Source of the DNA: Hyphomicrobiales bacterium
GTDB taxonomy: Bacteria; Pseudomonadota; Alphaproteobacteria; Rhizobiales; Xanthobacteraceae
DNA length: 64,000 bases
NCBI GenBank assembly: GCA_017305665.1
Contig: JAFKKH010000007.1
Location: 62,001 to 126,000 of the forward strand
Reading direction: 5' to 3'
This document shows positions 52,620 through 61,195 of this stretch, piece after piece; position 1 is the first letter of the stretch; every line of letters starts with the position of its first letter. The notes beneath the pieces were generated by a model that saw only the letters and a list, made by a program, of their open reading frames with translations, was not told the DNA's origin and made no database searches. A program made the translations under genes and the position numbers.

Positions 52620-53636
52620 CTAGTCCAGCGCCAGCACGGGCTTGATCAATTCGCCGCGGGCGAACCGCGCGAAATTGTCCGGAAGACCGGAGAGACCGAA
52701 CTCGCCATCGACGAGCACACGATACTCGTCCTTGTAACGGCGCAGCAGTTTGATGTTCGGCGCGAAATCCCCGATCGGGAAATAGAAGGTACGGATCATG
52801 TAGAAATCCTTGCGCCGGAACACCTTGCCTTCCTCGATCACCCAGGGCGCGGCGTTCTCCCCGACCAGCACCAGCGCGCCGCGTGGCAGCACCAGCTCGA
52901 TGCCGAGATTGCGCGCGGCGTGCGCGCCGGAGCATTCGACGATCAGCGCGAAACGTTTCGAAGTGTTGCCGACCGGATGCGCCTTCGCGCCGAACGACTG
53001 CGCAATCGCAAGGCGCGCGGCGTTGGGATCGGCAACATAGATGTCGTCGTAACCGTGGCTTTTCAGTGCAAGCACCACGCCGAGGCCGACCGGCCCGGCG
53101 CCCATCACCAGCACCGGCCCGGATTCGGATGGCGGCACGATGCGGCCGGCAAAGCGCACGGCATGGGCCGACGTACCGATGGTATCGAGCAGCAGCGGCG
53201 CAAGGCTGTCCTCGATATCATCGGGCACCGGGAGCAGACAGTTCTCCGGCACCGGGAGATATTCGGCATAGCCGCCCGGCCTGTTCCAACCGATCAGGCT
53301 CGAGACCTCCAGACACATCTGGGTGTCGCCACGGCAGCACGCGGCGCAATGATCGCAATGCAGGGGAATATAGATAGCGCAGCGGCGGCCGTGCATGGGA
53401 TGGCCGGGCTGCTCGACTACGCCGAAGATCTCGTGTCCCGCGGTGAATTCGGCGCCCTTGTGCCAGAGCTTGAAGTCCGATCCGCACAGCGCGGTGCGCG
53501 ACACCTTCACCAGCACCTCGCCCGACGCGACCTCCGGAATCGCGACACGCTCGATGGTGATGCGATCGTTGCCGTGAAATACCGCGCCTTGCATGACGGC
53601 ATTGGTCAGTCGAGAAACATTCGTCACTGTATTCAT
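52620..53636 (-). CDS. Zinc-dependent (polyol-type) alcohol dehydrogenase
   Basis: The 338-residue MDR enzyme has a catalytic zinc site (CGSDFKLWHKGAEFTAGHE), a structural zinc loop (CDHCAACCRGDTQMC) and the Rossmann turn GAGPVGLGV. An aspartate in YVADPNAARL favours NAD. It overlaps the permease gene by 4 bp. In the operon it would oxidise an imported polyol to a ketose before phosphorylation. Confidence 0.88.
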   Translation of the reverse strand: MNTVTNVSRLTNAVMQGAVFHGNDRITIERVAIPEVASGEVLVKVSRTALCGSDFKLWHKGAEFTAGHEIFGVVEQPGHPMHGRRCAIYIPLHCDHCAACCRGDTQMCLEVSSLIGWNRPGGYAEYLPVPENCLLPVPDDIEDSLAPLLLDTIGTSAHAVRFAGRIVPPSESGPVLVMGAGPVGLGVVLALKSHGYDDIYVADPNAARLAIAQSFGAKAHPVGNTSKRFALIVECSGAHAARNLGIELVLPRGALVLVGENAAPWVIEEGKVFRRKDFYMIRTFYFPIGDFAPNIKLLRRYKDEYRVLVDGEFGLSGLPDNFARFARGELIKPVLALD

Positions 53637-54460
53637 CCCTTTACCGCACCGAGCGTGAGCCCGGCGACCAGCCAGCGCTGCACCAGCGTCGCCAGCAGCA
53701 GCGGCGGCAGCGCGATCAGAGTCGCCGCCGCCATCAATGCGCCCCACTGGGTCGATCCTTCGCCGACGAAATTGAAAGCGGCCGCAATCAGCGTCTTGGT
53801 GTCGCCGTTCGACAGCACTAGCGCGAACAGGAAGTAATTCCAGGAGAACACGAAAGCCAGAATGGCCGAGACCGCGATGCCCGAACCCACCAGCGGAATG
53901 GCGATCCGCCACAGGATACGGGTCACGCTGCAGCCATCGACCTGTGCGGCCTCGAAGACGCTGCGGGGAATGCTGTCGAACGACGGCAGCAGCACCCAGA
54001 TCACGATGGGCAGCGTGATCACGGCATGACTGAGGATCAGCGCGGTATAGGAGCCGATCAGATCGACTTGCCGGAACATGACATACCACGGCAGCAGGAA
54101 CAGCGTGCCCGGCGCCATGCGCGCGGCGAGCGTCAGGATCGCAGGCCACGAAATCCGCGTCCACGAGACGGCAAAGGCGGCGGGAATTCCGAACAGAAGG
54201 CCGAGGCTGGTAGAGCCGACGGTGACGATCAGGCTGTTGATCGCGTAGTTGAAGAACGGCGTCGTCTTCGTGAGCTCGATGTAGTTCTGGATCGTGGGCG
54301 AGAAGATCACGGTCGGCGGATAGGCGGTGACCTCGAACGATGGCTTGAACGAGGACATCACCATCCACGCTGTCGGCGTCAGGATGATGATTCCGGCAAC
54401 GACGAGTTGAAGGGTGTTCAACCAGCGGATCCAGCGATCGGTCGTTTGCGCGTCAGACAT
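53633..54460 (-). CDS. Sugar ABC permease, MalG/UgpE type
   Basis: The 275-residue protein has six hydrophobic segments. The EAA loop that docks the ATPase reads VFEAAQVDGCSVTRILWRIAIPLVGS. It is the second of two permeases and ends within the start of the dehydrogenase gene. Confidence 0.9.
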   Translation of the reverse strand: MSDAQTTDRWIRWLNTLQLVVAGIIILTPTAWMVMSSFKPSFEVTAYPPTVIFSPTIQNYIELTKTTPFFNYAINSLIVTVGSTSLGLLFGIPAAFAVSWTRISWPAILTLAARMAPGTLFLLPWYVMFRQVDLIGSYTALILSHAVITLPIVIWVLLPSFDSIPRSVFEAAQVDGCSVTRILWRIAIPLVGSGIAVSAILAFVFSWNYFLFALVLSNGDTKTLIAAAFNFVGEGSTQWGALMAAATLIALPPLLLATLVQRWLVAGLTLGAVKG

Positions 54461-54469
54461 CGTGTCGCC

Positions 54470-55357
54470 TCACCATGCCACCGCGCCGCGCAGGCGATTG
54501 AAGGCGAGGACCGCGCCGAACACGATCGCGGTGAGCGTCAGCATCAGCGCACTGGCGTAACCGATGTTGAAGAACTCGAATCCGACCCGGAAGCCATAGA
54601 TATTGAGCGTGTTCGAGGCATTGCCGGGGCCGCCCTGGGTCGTGATGTAGATGATATCGAAGAACCGCAGCAGATCGACGCTGCGCAGGATAGCAGCGGT
54701 GACGATGGTCGGCAGCAGCAGCGGCAGCGTGATGCGCTGGAACGTCTTGAGCGGCGATGCGCCATCGATCTGGGCAGCCTCATAAACGCTTGGCGGCAAC
54801 GACTGCAACCCGCCGAGCACGATTAGCGCGACATAGGGCGTCCACTGCCAGGTATCGACCAGCGCGATGGTCGGGATCACCAGCGTCGGTGACGCCAGCC
54901 AATCGGACGGCGGCAATCCGATCGACTGCAGGATGTAGTTGGCCGCGCCGAGCGACGGATCGAGAATCACCAGCCACATCATGCCGGCGACCACCGGCGG
55001 CATCATGAACGGCGAAATGAACAACGACCGCACCAGACCGTGCAGACGCTTGGCGTGAAACAGGACCAATGCAAGCCAGACGCCGAGGACGAGTTGCAGC
55101 ACCAGCGACAGCACATAGAGTGCGATCGTCACCCAGAGCCCGTGCCAGAATTCGTAGTCGGTCAGAAGCTTCGAGTAGTTCGCCAGACCGACGAACGATT
55201 GCTTGCCGGTCGAGGAAAAGCTCTGAAACCCCAGCCAGACCGTATAGACCACCGGAAACGCGATCATCCCGACGGTGAAAATCACCGCGGGCGCCGACAG
55301 GGCCGACAACTCCAGTCGTTGCCGATCCTGCGTCAGGGTCGCTGTGGCCTGAGACAT
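54470..55357 (-). CDS. Sugar ABC permease, MalF/UgpA type
   Basis: The 295-residue protein has six membrane segments. The EAA loop is YEAAQIDGASPLKTFQRITLPLLLP. It pairs with the downstream permease, 9 bp away. A hairpin separates it from the upstream binding-protein gene. Confidence 0.9.
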   Translation of the reverse strand: MSQATATLTQDRQRLELSALSAPAVIFTVGMIAFPVVYTVWLGFQSFSSTGKQSFVGLANYSKLLTDYEFWHGLWVTIALYVLSLVLQLVLGVWLALVLFHAKRLHGLVRSLFISPFMMPPVVAGMMWLVILDPSLGAANYILQSIGLPPSDWLASPTLVIPTIALVDTWQWTPYVALIVLGGLQSLPPSVYEAAQIDGASPLKTFQRITLPLLLPTIVTAAILRSVDLLRFFDIIYITTQGGPGNASNTLNIYGFRVGFEFFNIGYASALMLTLTAIVFGAVLAFNRLRGAVAW

Positions 55358-55389
55358 ACGCGGAGCGTCCGGTACGAGTGCAATTTTGA

Positions 55390-55420
55390 TCTGGCGCCGA
55401 CGTGATCCGCCGGCGCCAGA
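55390..55420 (-). terminator. Intercistronic hairpin between binding-protein and permease genes
   Basis: TCTGGCGCCG and CGGCGCCAGA form a perfect 10-bp stem around 11 nt, 7 bp after the binding-protein stop. Reading leftward, TCAAAATTG follows, a poor T-run. It probably stabilises the upstream message and limits read-through to the permeases, like the hairpin at 13131. Confidence 0.55.
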
Positions 55421-55427
55421 CCGCCGG

Positions 55428-56723
55428 TTACTTCTGGGCGATCAGGGCGTCGAGGGCCTTGTCCGCATCGGCGCAGGCCTGATCGACGGTCTTCTGCTTC
55501 AGGATCAAATCCTGCACCGCCTGCCCAATGAACTCGCGTGACTGCGGATTGGCGACGATGGGATATCCAACCTCGGAGGAGCCCTTGGTGGCGAGCACGT
55601 CAAGCGCCGCCTGCCATTCCTTGCGCACCGGCGCCTCGTCGATCCACTTGCGATATTCTGGATCCTTCGCAACGGCGGGCCGCGGCGGCGCGATGCCCTG
55701 CAGGGCCATGCGCTTCTGGATCTCCGGGCTCGTGGCCCACTGCACGAAATACCACGCGGCTTCCTGCTGCTTGCTGTGCGCGGAGATGGTCAGACCCCAG
55801 CCGATCGCAGTCGGGACCTGACCGGCCTCACCGGCCGGGAACGGCGCAAGGCCGGTGTCCTTGAGACGCGCGCCGCCATCCATCACCGTGCGCAGTTCGT
55901 TCGAGGATTCGAACGACAGCGCGGAACGGCCGCTGCGATAGAGCGCCGAAATCTGCGGGAAGCTGTAGTTGACGACACCGGGAGGACCATAATCGCGCAG
56001 CAGGCCGCTATAGGTCTCCAACGCCTCCTTGCCCTTGGGCGAGCAGAGGTTCGACTTGCCATTGGCCATGTAGCTGCCGCCGATGTTGTGCAGCATGTTG
56101 CTGAAGGTATAGGCGACCGCCGGCTTCAGGCCGCGCGACACGAACGGCGTGATCGAGGAGTCGCACGCCTTCAGCTTCTTCGCCGCCGCCTGCACATCCT
56201 TGATGGTCTTGGGGACCTCGACGCCGCATTTCTTCAGAATGTCGGTGCGGTAATAGAGGATCGGGCCTTCGATGTTCATCGGCATGCTGGTCAGCTTGCC
56301 GTTGAACGTGCCCGCCTTGAGCAGCGCCTGGCTGAGACCGGCGAAATCATAATTTCCGGCGACGTTCTTCGTCATCGGCGTCAGGTCGGCATACCAGCCG
56401 GCGGCGGCGAACTGCTCGCCCTCGCGCGACGGCAGCGTCATGAACACGTCGACCTCGTCGCTGTGCGCGTTCATGACCGTGACGAGGCGCTGGCGCATCT
56501 GCTGTTCCTGATAGGTGTCAACCTTCAGGGTCATGCCGGTGAGCTTTTCGAAATCCGCCTTCTGGGTCAGCAGCGCCTGCGAGATCGGGTTGCTGTTGGC
56601 GAGAAAGGTGATGGTCTTGCCCTGAAACTTCTTCCAGTTGAAGTCGGCGCCGTGCGCCTGCGAGAGGGTCGCGGCCGCAAGAATGGGAATCGCCACGTGG
56701 GCCATAAGGGTTTTGGCGGTCAT
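55428..56723 (-). CDS. Sugar ABC transporter binding protein (family 1)
   Basis: The 431-residue protein begins with a signal peptide (VAIPILAAATLSQAHG) and has the maltose-binding fold: KTITFLANSNPISQALLTQKADFEKLTGMTLKV and WGLTISAHSKQQEAAWYFVQWATSPEIQKRMA. It leads the leftward sugar operon and is preceded by a LacI-type operator. The ligand is unknown, though the dehydrogenase downstream suggests a polyol. Confidence 0.9.
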   Translation of the reverse strand: MTAKTLMAHVAIPILAAATLSQAHGADFNWKKFQGKTITFLANSNPISQALLTQKADFEKLTGMTLKVDTYQEQQMRQRLVTVMNAHSDEVDVFMTLPSREGEQFAAAGWYADLTPMTKNVAGNYDFAGLSQALLKAGTFNGKLTSMPMNIEGPILYYRTDILKKCGVEVPKTIKDVQAAAKKLKACDSSITPFVSRGLKPAVAYTFSNMLHNIGGSYMANGKSNLCSPKGKEALETYSGLLRDYGPPGVVNYSFPQISALYRSGRSALSFESSNELRTVMDGGARLKDTGLAPFPAGEAGQVPTAIGWGLTISAHSKQQEAAWYFVQWATSPEIQKRMALQGIAPPRPAVAKDPEYRKWIDEAPVRKEWQAALDVLATKGSSEVGYPIVANPQSREFIGQAVQDLILKQKTVDQACADADKALDALIAQK

Positions 56724-56763
56724 GCACTGTCCTCCCTGACTGACTTGCTTGTGAGCATTGTTT

Positions 56764-56777
56764 TGAAAACGGTTACA
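56764..56777. promoter_or_regulatory. LacI-type operator near the binding-protein gene
   Basis: TGAAAACGGTTACA is a pseudo-palindrome with the central CG and the TGxAAxCGxTTxCA frame of LacI/GalR operators. It lies 41 bp upstream of the start at 56723, where it could block transcription. Confidence 0.6.
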
Positions 56778-56869
56778 TAGTAGGCCGCAGGTCGAAGCTG
56801 TCAAGCAACCGGTATTTTCCACGATTTCCATATATCGGATGGACTTTTCACTGCATATGGGTCAGTATT

Positions 56870-56881
56870 TGTAACGTTACA
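56870..56881. promoter_or_regulatory. LacI-type operator near the lacI-family gene
   Basis: TGTAACGTTACA is a perfect 12-bp palindrome with central CG, 20 bp before the regulator's start. With the site at 56764 it would allow looping or joint control of both divergent transcripts. Confidence 0.65.
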
Positions 56882-56900
56882 TTCAGACATCGGCTTTCCG

Positions 56901-57929
56901 TTGTTCGCAACCAGACCATCGAAACAGGGCATTCGCGCGGTGGCGGCTCGCGCCGGCGTCTCCACCGCGTCGGTCTCGCGCGCGATCAACAATCCGGAAT
57001 CGGTCAGCGCGGCGCTGCGCGCGCGCATCACGGAAGCGATCGAGGCGGTCGGCTACATTCCGCATGCGCCGGCGCAGCTTCTGTCGTCGCGCCGCTCGCG
57101 CACGCTCGGCGCGATCGTGCCGACCATCGACAACACGATGTTCGCGCGTGGCATCGCCGCGCTGCAAAAGTATCTGTCGTCGGTCGGCTACATGCTGTTC
57201 CTGACCACGAGCGGCTACGACCTCGATGTCGAATTGCAGCAGGCCCGTAATCTCATCAGCCGCGGCGTCGATGGCCTAGTCCTGCGCGGCGACTGCCATC
57301 ACGACGCGCTGCGCAAGCTGTTGGCCGACAACGCGATGCCGTTCGTCAATGTCGGCATCTACCAACCCGACCGCCCCTACCCTTGCGTCGGCACCAACAA
57401 CGAAGCCGCGGCCTATCGCGCGGCCGCCCACCTCGTCGAACTCGGTCATCGCCGCATCGGAATCGTCTCCGCGCTCCAGCGCAACAACGACAGGGCCAGC
57501 GCTCGCGTCTCGGGCTTTCGCCGTGCGCTGACTGAGGCCGGCATCGCCATGCCGCCGCAATGGCACGTCGAGGTCCCCTATACGCTGGACGACGCCCGCG
57601 AGGCCGCGCGCTACCTCATGAGCCTCAGCGAACGGCCGACCGCGGTGGTGTGCGGCAACGACGTCATCGCCTACGGCGTGCTGCTGGAAGCCGAGCGCAG
57701 CGGCTTCTCGATTCCGCGCGATCTCTCGGTGGTCGGCTTCGACGATCTCGACTGGAGTCGCCATCTGCGGCCGAGCCTGACCACCATTCACGTTCCGACC
57801 GACGAAACCTGGCAACGGGCCGGCGAATATCTGGTCCGGCGCCTCGCCGGCGAACAGGCCATCATGCATCACGAGGTGGATCATTCCCTCGTGGTCCGGG
57901 AGTCGACGGCTCCGCCAACCCGCGCCTGA
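56901..57929 (+). CDS. LacI-family transcriptional regulator
   Basis: The 342-residue regulator has an N-terminal helix-turn-helix (AVAARAGVSTASVSRAINN) and hinge helix (AQLLSSRRSRTLGAIVP), then a periplasmic-binding-like effector domain. It begins at TTG 56901; no in-frame ATG lies closer to the helix. It is divergent from the sugar operon and probably represses it until the sugar is bound. Confidence 0.88.
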   Translation: MFATRPSKQGIRAVAARAGVSTASVSRAINNPESVSAALRARITEAIEAVGYIPHAPAQLLSSRRSRTLGAIVPTIDNTMFARGIAALQKYLSSVGYMLFLTTSGYDLDVELQQARNLISRGVDGLVLRGDCHHDALRKLLADNAMPFVNVGIYQPDRPYPCVGTNNEAAAYRAAAHLVELGHRRIGIVSALQRNNDRASARVSGFRRALTEAGIAMPPQWHVEVPYTLDDAREAARYLMSLSERPTAVVCGNDVIAYGVLLEAERSGFSIPRDLSVVGFDDLDWSRHLRPSLTTIHVPTDETWQRAGEYLVRRLAGEQAIMHHEVDHSLVVRESTAPPTRA

Positions 57930-57943
57930 AAGGAATCACGAAA

Positions 57944-58684
57944 ATGTCTCGCAACACGCCCTTCTCACTCGCCCCCGGATTCCATGCCGTGGTGATCGGC
58001 GGGGCCGGCGATATCGGTGCCGCGATCAGCAACCTGTTCTGCGACCTCGGCGCCACCGTGACGGCGACAGGTGCCAACGACACTGACCTGGCGCGCACGC
58101 TCTTGAAGCCGCGCGAGGGCCTGCGGCTCGCGACGCTTGATGTCACCGATGACGACGCGGTCGCTTCGTTCGCGCAGCAGCACGCGCGCGTCGATGCGCT
58201 GGTGAACTGCGCCGGCATCCTGGCGCGCGACAAGGAATACGAGATTGCGACCTTCATGAAGGTACTCGACGTCAACCTGACGGGCACCTTCCGAACCTGC
58301 ATGAGCTTCCAGCCGCTGCTGGCGAAGACCAAGGGGGCGATCGTCAACATCGCGTCGATGAACGCCACGTTGGCATTGCCGCGAATCCCCGCCTACTGCG
58401 CCAGCAAAGGCGGCGTGGTGATGCTGACCAAGGCGCTGGCGCTCGCCTGGGCCGACGACGGCATCCGCGTCAACGCGGTGGCGCCCGGCTACATCGAGAC
58501 CGCGATCAACGCGGCGGGGCGCACCGATCGCGCTCACTACCAGCGGATCGCCGACCGCACCGCATTCAAGCGATGGGGCCAGCCCGAGGACATCGCCGGC
58601 GCCGTGACCTTCCTGTGCATGCCGGCTTCGCAATACGCCACCGGGACGGTGGTCGCCGTCGACGGCGGATTCCTGGCCGGCTGA
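57944..58684 (+). CDS. Short-chain dehydrogenase/reductase
   Basis: The 246-residue SDR has the cofactor loop GGAGDIGAA (variant of TGxxxGIG), the NCAG motif, the catalytic serine in NIASMNA and AYCASKGG with the Y-x3-K pair. AAAGGA precedes the ATG at 57944. It follows the regulator by 14 bp, so the two form a rightward operon that acts on the sugar or polyol handled by the divergent genes. Confidence 0.87.
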   Translation: MSRNTPFSLAPGFHAVVIGGAGDIGAAISNLFCDLGATVTATGANDTDLARTLLKPREGLRLATLDVTDDDAVASFAQQHARVDALVNCAGILARDKEYEIATFMKVLDVNLTGTFRTCMSFQPLLAKTKGAIVNIASMNATLALPRIPAYCASKGGVVMLTKALALAWADDGIRVNAVAPGYIETAINAAGRTDRAHYQRIADRTAFKRWGQPEDIAGAVTFLCMPASQYATGTVVAVDGGFLAG

Positions 58685-58738
58685 CATTTTTTTCTCGCGC
58701 GGATTTTCTGTCTCGCGCGAAATCGGGCAGCGACGAGC

Positions 58739-60250
58739 TTACGCCTGCCCGTGCGCCGCCTTGACGGCAGGCCGGTCGATGTCGCCGCCCGTGGTCTTCG
58801 GCAACTTGTCGACGAACACGACAATCTTCGGCCGTTTGTAGCGCGCGATCAGACCACCCGCGAAGTCGATGATCTCGTCAGCGCTTGTCGTCCTGGACGG
58901 ATGCAGCACGCAGATCGCCTTGATCGCCTCGCCCCATTGCGGGTCGGGTACGCCGATCACCACGACATCGGCGATCGACGGGTGCTGGCGGATCGCGTTC
59001 TCGACCTCGGCCGGATAGACATTTTCGCCGCCGGTCTTGATCAACTCCTTTTCCGGCATGCGGCCACCATACCAGAGATAGCCGTCGGCATCGAAATGGC
59101 CCATGTCGCCGGTATGATGCCAGCCATTCCGGAACGTGATCGCCGTGTCGGCTTGCAGATTCCAGTATCCCTTGAAGACTGCCGGACCGCGCATCACGAT
59201 CTCGCCGACCTGACCGGCCGCCTTGGGACGATCGTCGCCGTCGACCACGGCCATGCTGCGCCAGAACAGCGGCCGGCCCGCGGACTTCGGACGATCCCGA
59301 TACGGCGACAGTGTCGCCAGTCCCGACGTCTCCGATTGACCGAACGTCGCCCAGAACCTTGCATCGGGATATTCGCTTTCGAACCGCTCGATGGTGGCCG
59401 GCGCATCCAGCCCCGTCACGACACGCAACGACGACAACTGTCCGGGTTGGGCCTGATCCAGGATACTGCCCAGCATCGGCGCGAACTCGGACATGACGGT
59501 GATTTTTTCGGCGGCGATATCGCGCGCGGCTTGCCCGGCATCGAATTTCGCGGCGATGACGCTGGCGCCGCCGGCCTGTTGCACCGTCAGCATCAGGCCG
59601 AGACCTGCCACATGAAACAGCGGGAGCACGCCGAGACTGACATCGCGCTCGTCAAGCTGCCACGCCTGAACCACCGAGCTTTGCGCCGTCAGCAGGCCCG
59701 CCTGCGACAACAGCGCACCGCGCGCACGGCCGCCGACGGCGGCGGTGTGGATGATGACGAAGCCCGCGTCGGCATCGAATGGCGCATGAGGGAGATCGCC
59801 GCCTGATTCCGACACTTGCGAGAAAGGCAGCAGTCCGGGGTGCGCAGCGCCGACGCCGAAATAGTGTCGCGCCGAGGGTAGCGATCCCTTCAGCGCAACG
59901 ACCGCATCGTGATAGCCGTCGCCCGCAACGACGACGACGGGCGCACCGTCGGCAAGAACGAACCCGATCTCCTCCGGGCTCAGACGATAATTGACCGGAA
60001 GCAGGATCGCACCGAGCAACGCTACCGCACCGATCAGATCGACCATCTCGAGCGAATTCTGCGACAGGATCGCGACACGATCGCCGGGCGTCACGCCGAG
60101 GCGCGCCAGACCGCCCGCCAGCCGTTCGACGCGCTGCAAGTAATCGAGGTGAGTCACACGCTTTCCCTCGAAGATGAAAGCTGTGCGATCGGGAAAGCAT
60201 TCGGCATTGCGCCGATAGACATCGCCAAACGTGTAATTTCTCAAAGCCAT
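58739..60250 (-). CDS. Acyl-CoA synthetase-like AMP-binding protein with altered catalytic motifs
   Basis: The 503-residue protein has the ANL fold: FGQSETSGLATLSPY (A5), WHHTGDMGHFDADGYLWYGGRMPEKELIKTGGENVYPAEVE (A7-A8). Two key motifs differ. The phosphate loop usually written SGTTGxPKG reads TAAVGGRARG (169-178). The A10 lysine in GKI is aspartate (D490 in TTGGDIDRP). Normal adenylation depends on that lysine. It may have low or altered activity, or use another residue. It leads a group of acyl-CoA genes. The start at 60250 follows GAGGGG. Confidence 0.85.
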   Translation of the reverse strand: MALRNYTFGDVYRRNAECFPDRTAFIFEGKRVTHLDYLQRVERLAGGLARLGVTPGDRVAILSQNSLEMVDLIGAVALLGAILLPVNYRLSPEEIGFVLADGAPVVVVAGDGYHDAVVALKGSLPSARHYFGVGAAHPGLLPFSQVSESGGDLPHAPFDADAGFVIIHTAAVGGRARGALLSQAGLLTAQSSVVQAWQLDERDVSLGVLPLFHVAGLGLMLTVQQAGGASVIAAKFDAGQAARDIAAEKITVMSEFAPMLGSILDQAQPGQLSSLRVVTGLDAPATIERFESEYPDARFWATFGQSETSGLATLSPYRDRPKSAGRPLFWRSMAVVDGDDRPKAAGQVGEIVMRGPAVFKGYWNLQADTAITFRNGWHHTGDMGHFDADGYLWYGGRMPEKELIKTGGENVYPAEVENAIRQHPSIADVVVIGVPDPQWGEAIKAICVLHPSRTTSADEIIDFAGGLIARYKRPKIVVFVDKLPKTTGGDIDRPAVKAAHGQA

Positions 60251-60321
60251 CACATCGCCCCTCGAAATACCTGTGACCCACTTCGGTCGAGACAAGCCTT
60301 CCTGCCCGTCACGCACGCCGT

Positions 60322-61089
60322 TCAGCCGTGCATGGTCAATCCACCCGATACGCTGATCGTTTGCCCGGTGATGTAAGCGGCGTCGTCACTGAGCAGAAAC
60401 GCGATCATGCCGGGATAATCTTCGGGCTGGCCGAGGCGACGCAATGGAATCGCACGCGCCAGTCCTTCGGCGATCTTGCCGCCGGCAGGCGACGTCTTGG
60501 TGAAGGCGTCGAACAACGGCGTGTCGGTCGGGCCGGGACACACCACATTCAGAATGACGTTCTTCCGCGCCAATTCGCGAGCCACCGTCTTGGTGAACGA
60601 GATCAAGCCGCCCTTGCATGCCGAATAGACCGCCTCGCCGGACGAGCCGACACGGCCAGCATCGGACGCCACATTCACCACCCGGCCAAAGCCGCGTTCG
60701 ACCATGCGCCTGACCACGACGTGATGCAGGTTGAGCGGCCCATAAAGGTTGATACCGATGACCTTGTCCCAGAACGCGCGATCGGTTTCCAGAAAAGGAA
60801 TCGGGATATCCCAGCCGGCGACGTTGGCGAGCAGTTCGACCGGTCCGGCCGCGGCCTCGAATTTGTCGGCCGCAGCAGCCACTGCGTCCCGATCGGTGAT
60901 GTCGACCTGAAAGGCAAGGACACGGCCAGGCTTTCCGGCGCAGAGACGGACAGTCTCCTCGGCTCCCGCGAGGTTCTGGTCGAATACGCCGACGATGCAG
61001 CCTTCGTCAGCCAACCGAAGCGTGGTCGCTCGCCCGATCCCGCTGGCGCCACCGGTCAGGACGACGCATCGCCCGTCAAGTCCGCGCAT
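60322..61089 (-). CDS. Short-chain dehydrogenase/reductase (3-oxoacyl/hydroxyacyl type)
   Basis: The 255-residue SDR has TGGASGIGRA, NVAG, NVASDAGRVGSS with the catalytic serine, and YSACKGG with the Y-x3-K pair. It ends PEDYPGMIAFLLSDDAAYITGQTISVSGG, the common C-terminal pattern. Between a CoA ligase and an enoyl-CoA hydratase it is likely a 3-hydroxyacyl-CoA or cyclic alcohol dehydrogenase. Confidence 0.88.
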   Translation of the reverse strand: MRGLDGRCVVLTGGASGIGRATTLRLADEGCIVGVFDQNLAGAEETVRLCAGKPGRVLAFQVDITDRDAVAAAADKFEAAAGPVELLANVAGWDIPIPFLETDRAFWDKVIGINLYGPLNLHHVVVRRMVERGFGRVVNVASDAGRVGSSGEAVYSACKGGLISFTKTVARELARKNVILNVVCPGPTDTPLFDAFTKTSPAGGKIAEGLARAIPLRRLGQPEDYPGMIAFLLSDDAAYITGQTISVSGGLTMHG

Positions 61090-61195
61090 ATCAACCTCCC
61101 GTTTTCTTTCTCGTCGCGCCTCTCTGGCGCCGTTGATGGATTGTTTCGTGCCGCCGGAACAACGTCAACATCCGCAGCCGCGGCAAACCGTTTCA

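Noticed and set aside
58685-58738. CGCGCG repeats near T-runs as a terminator
   Set aside because: The stem is only 6-7 bp around a 12-nt loop and neither strand has the T-run on the correct side.
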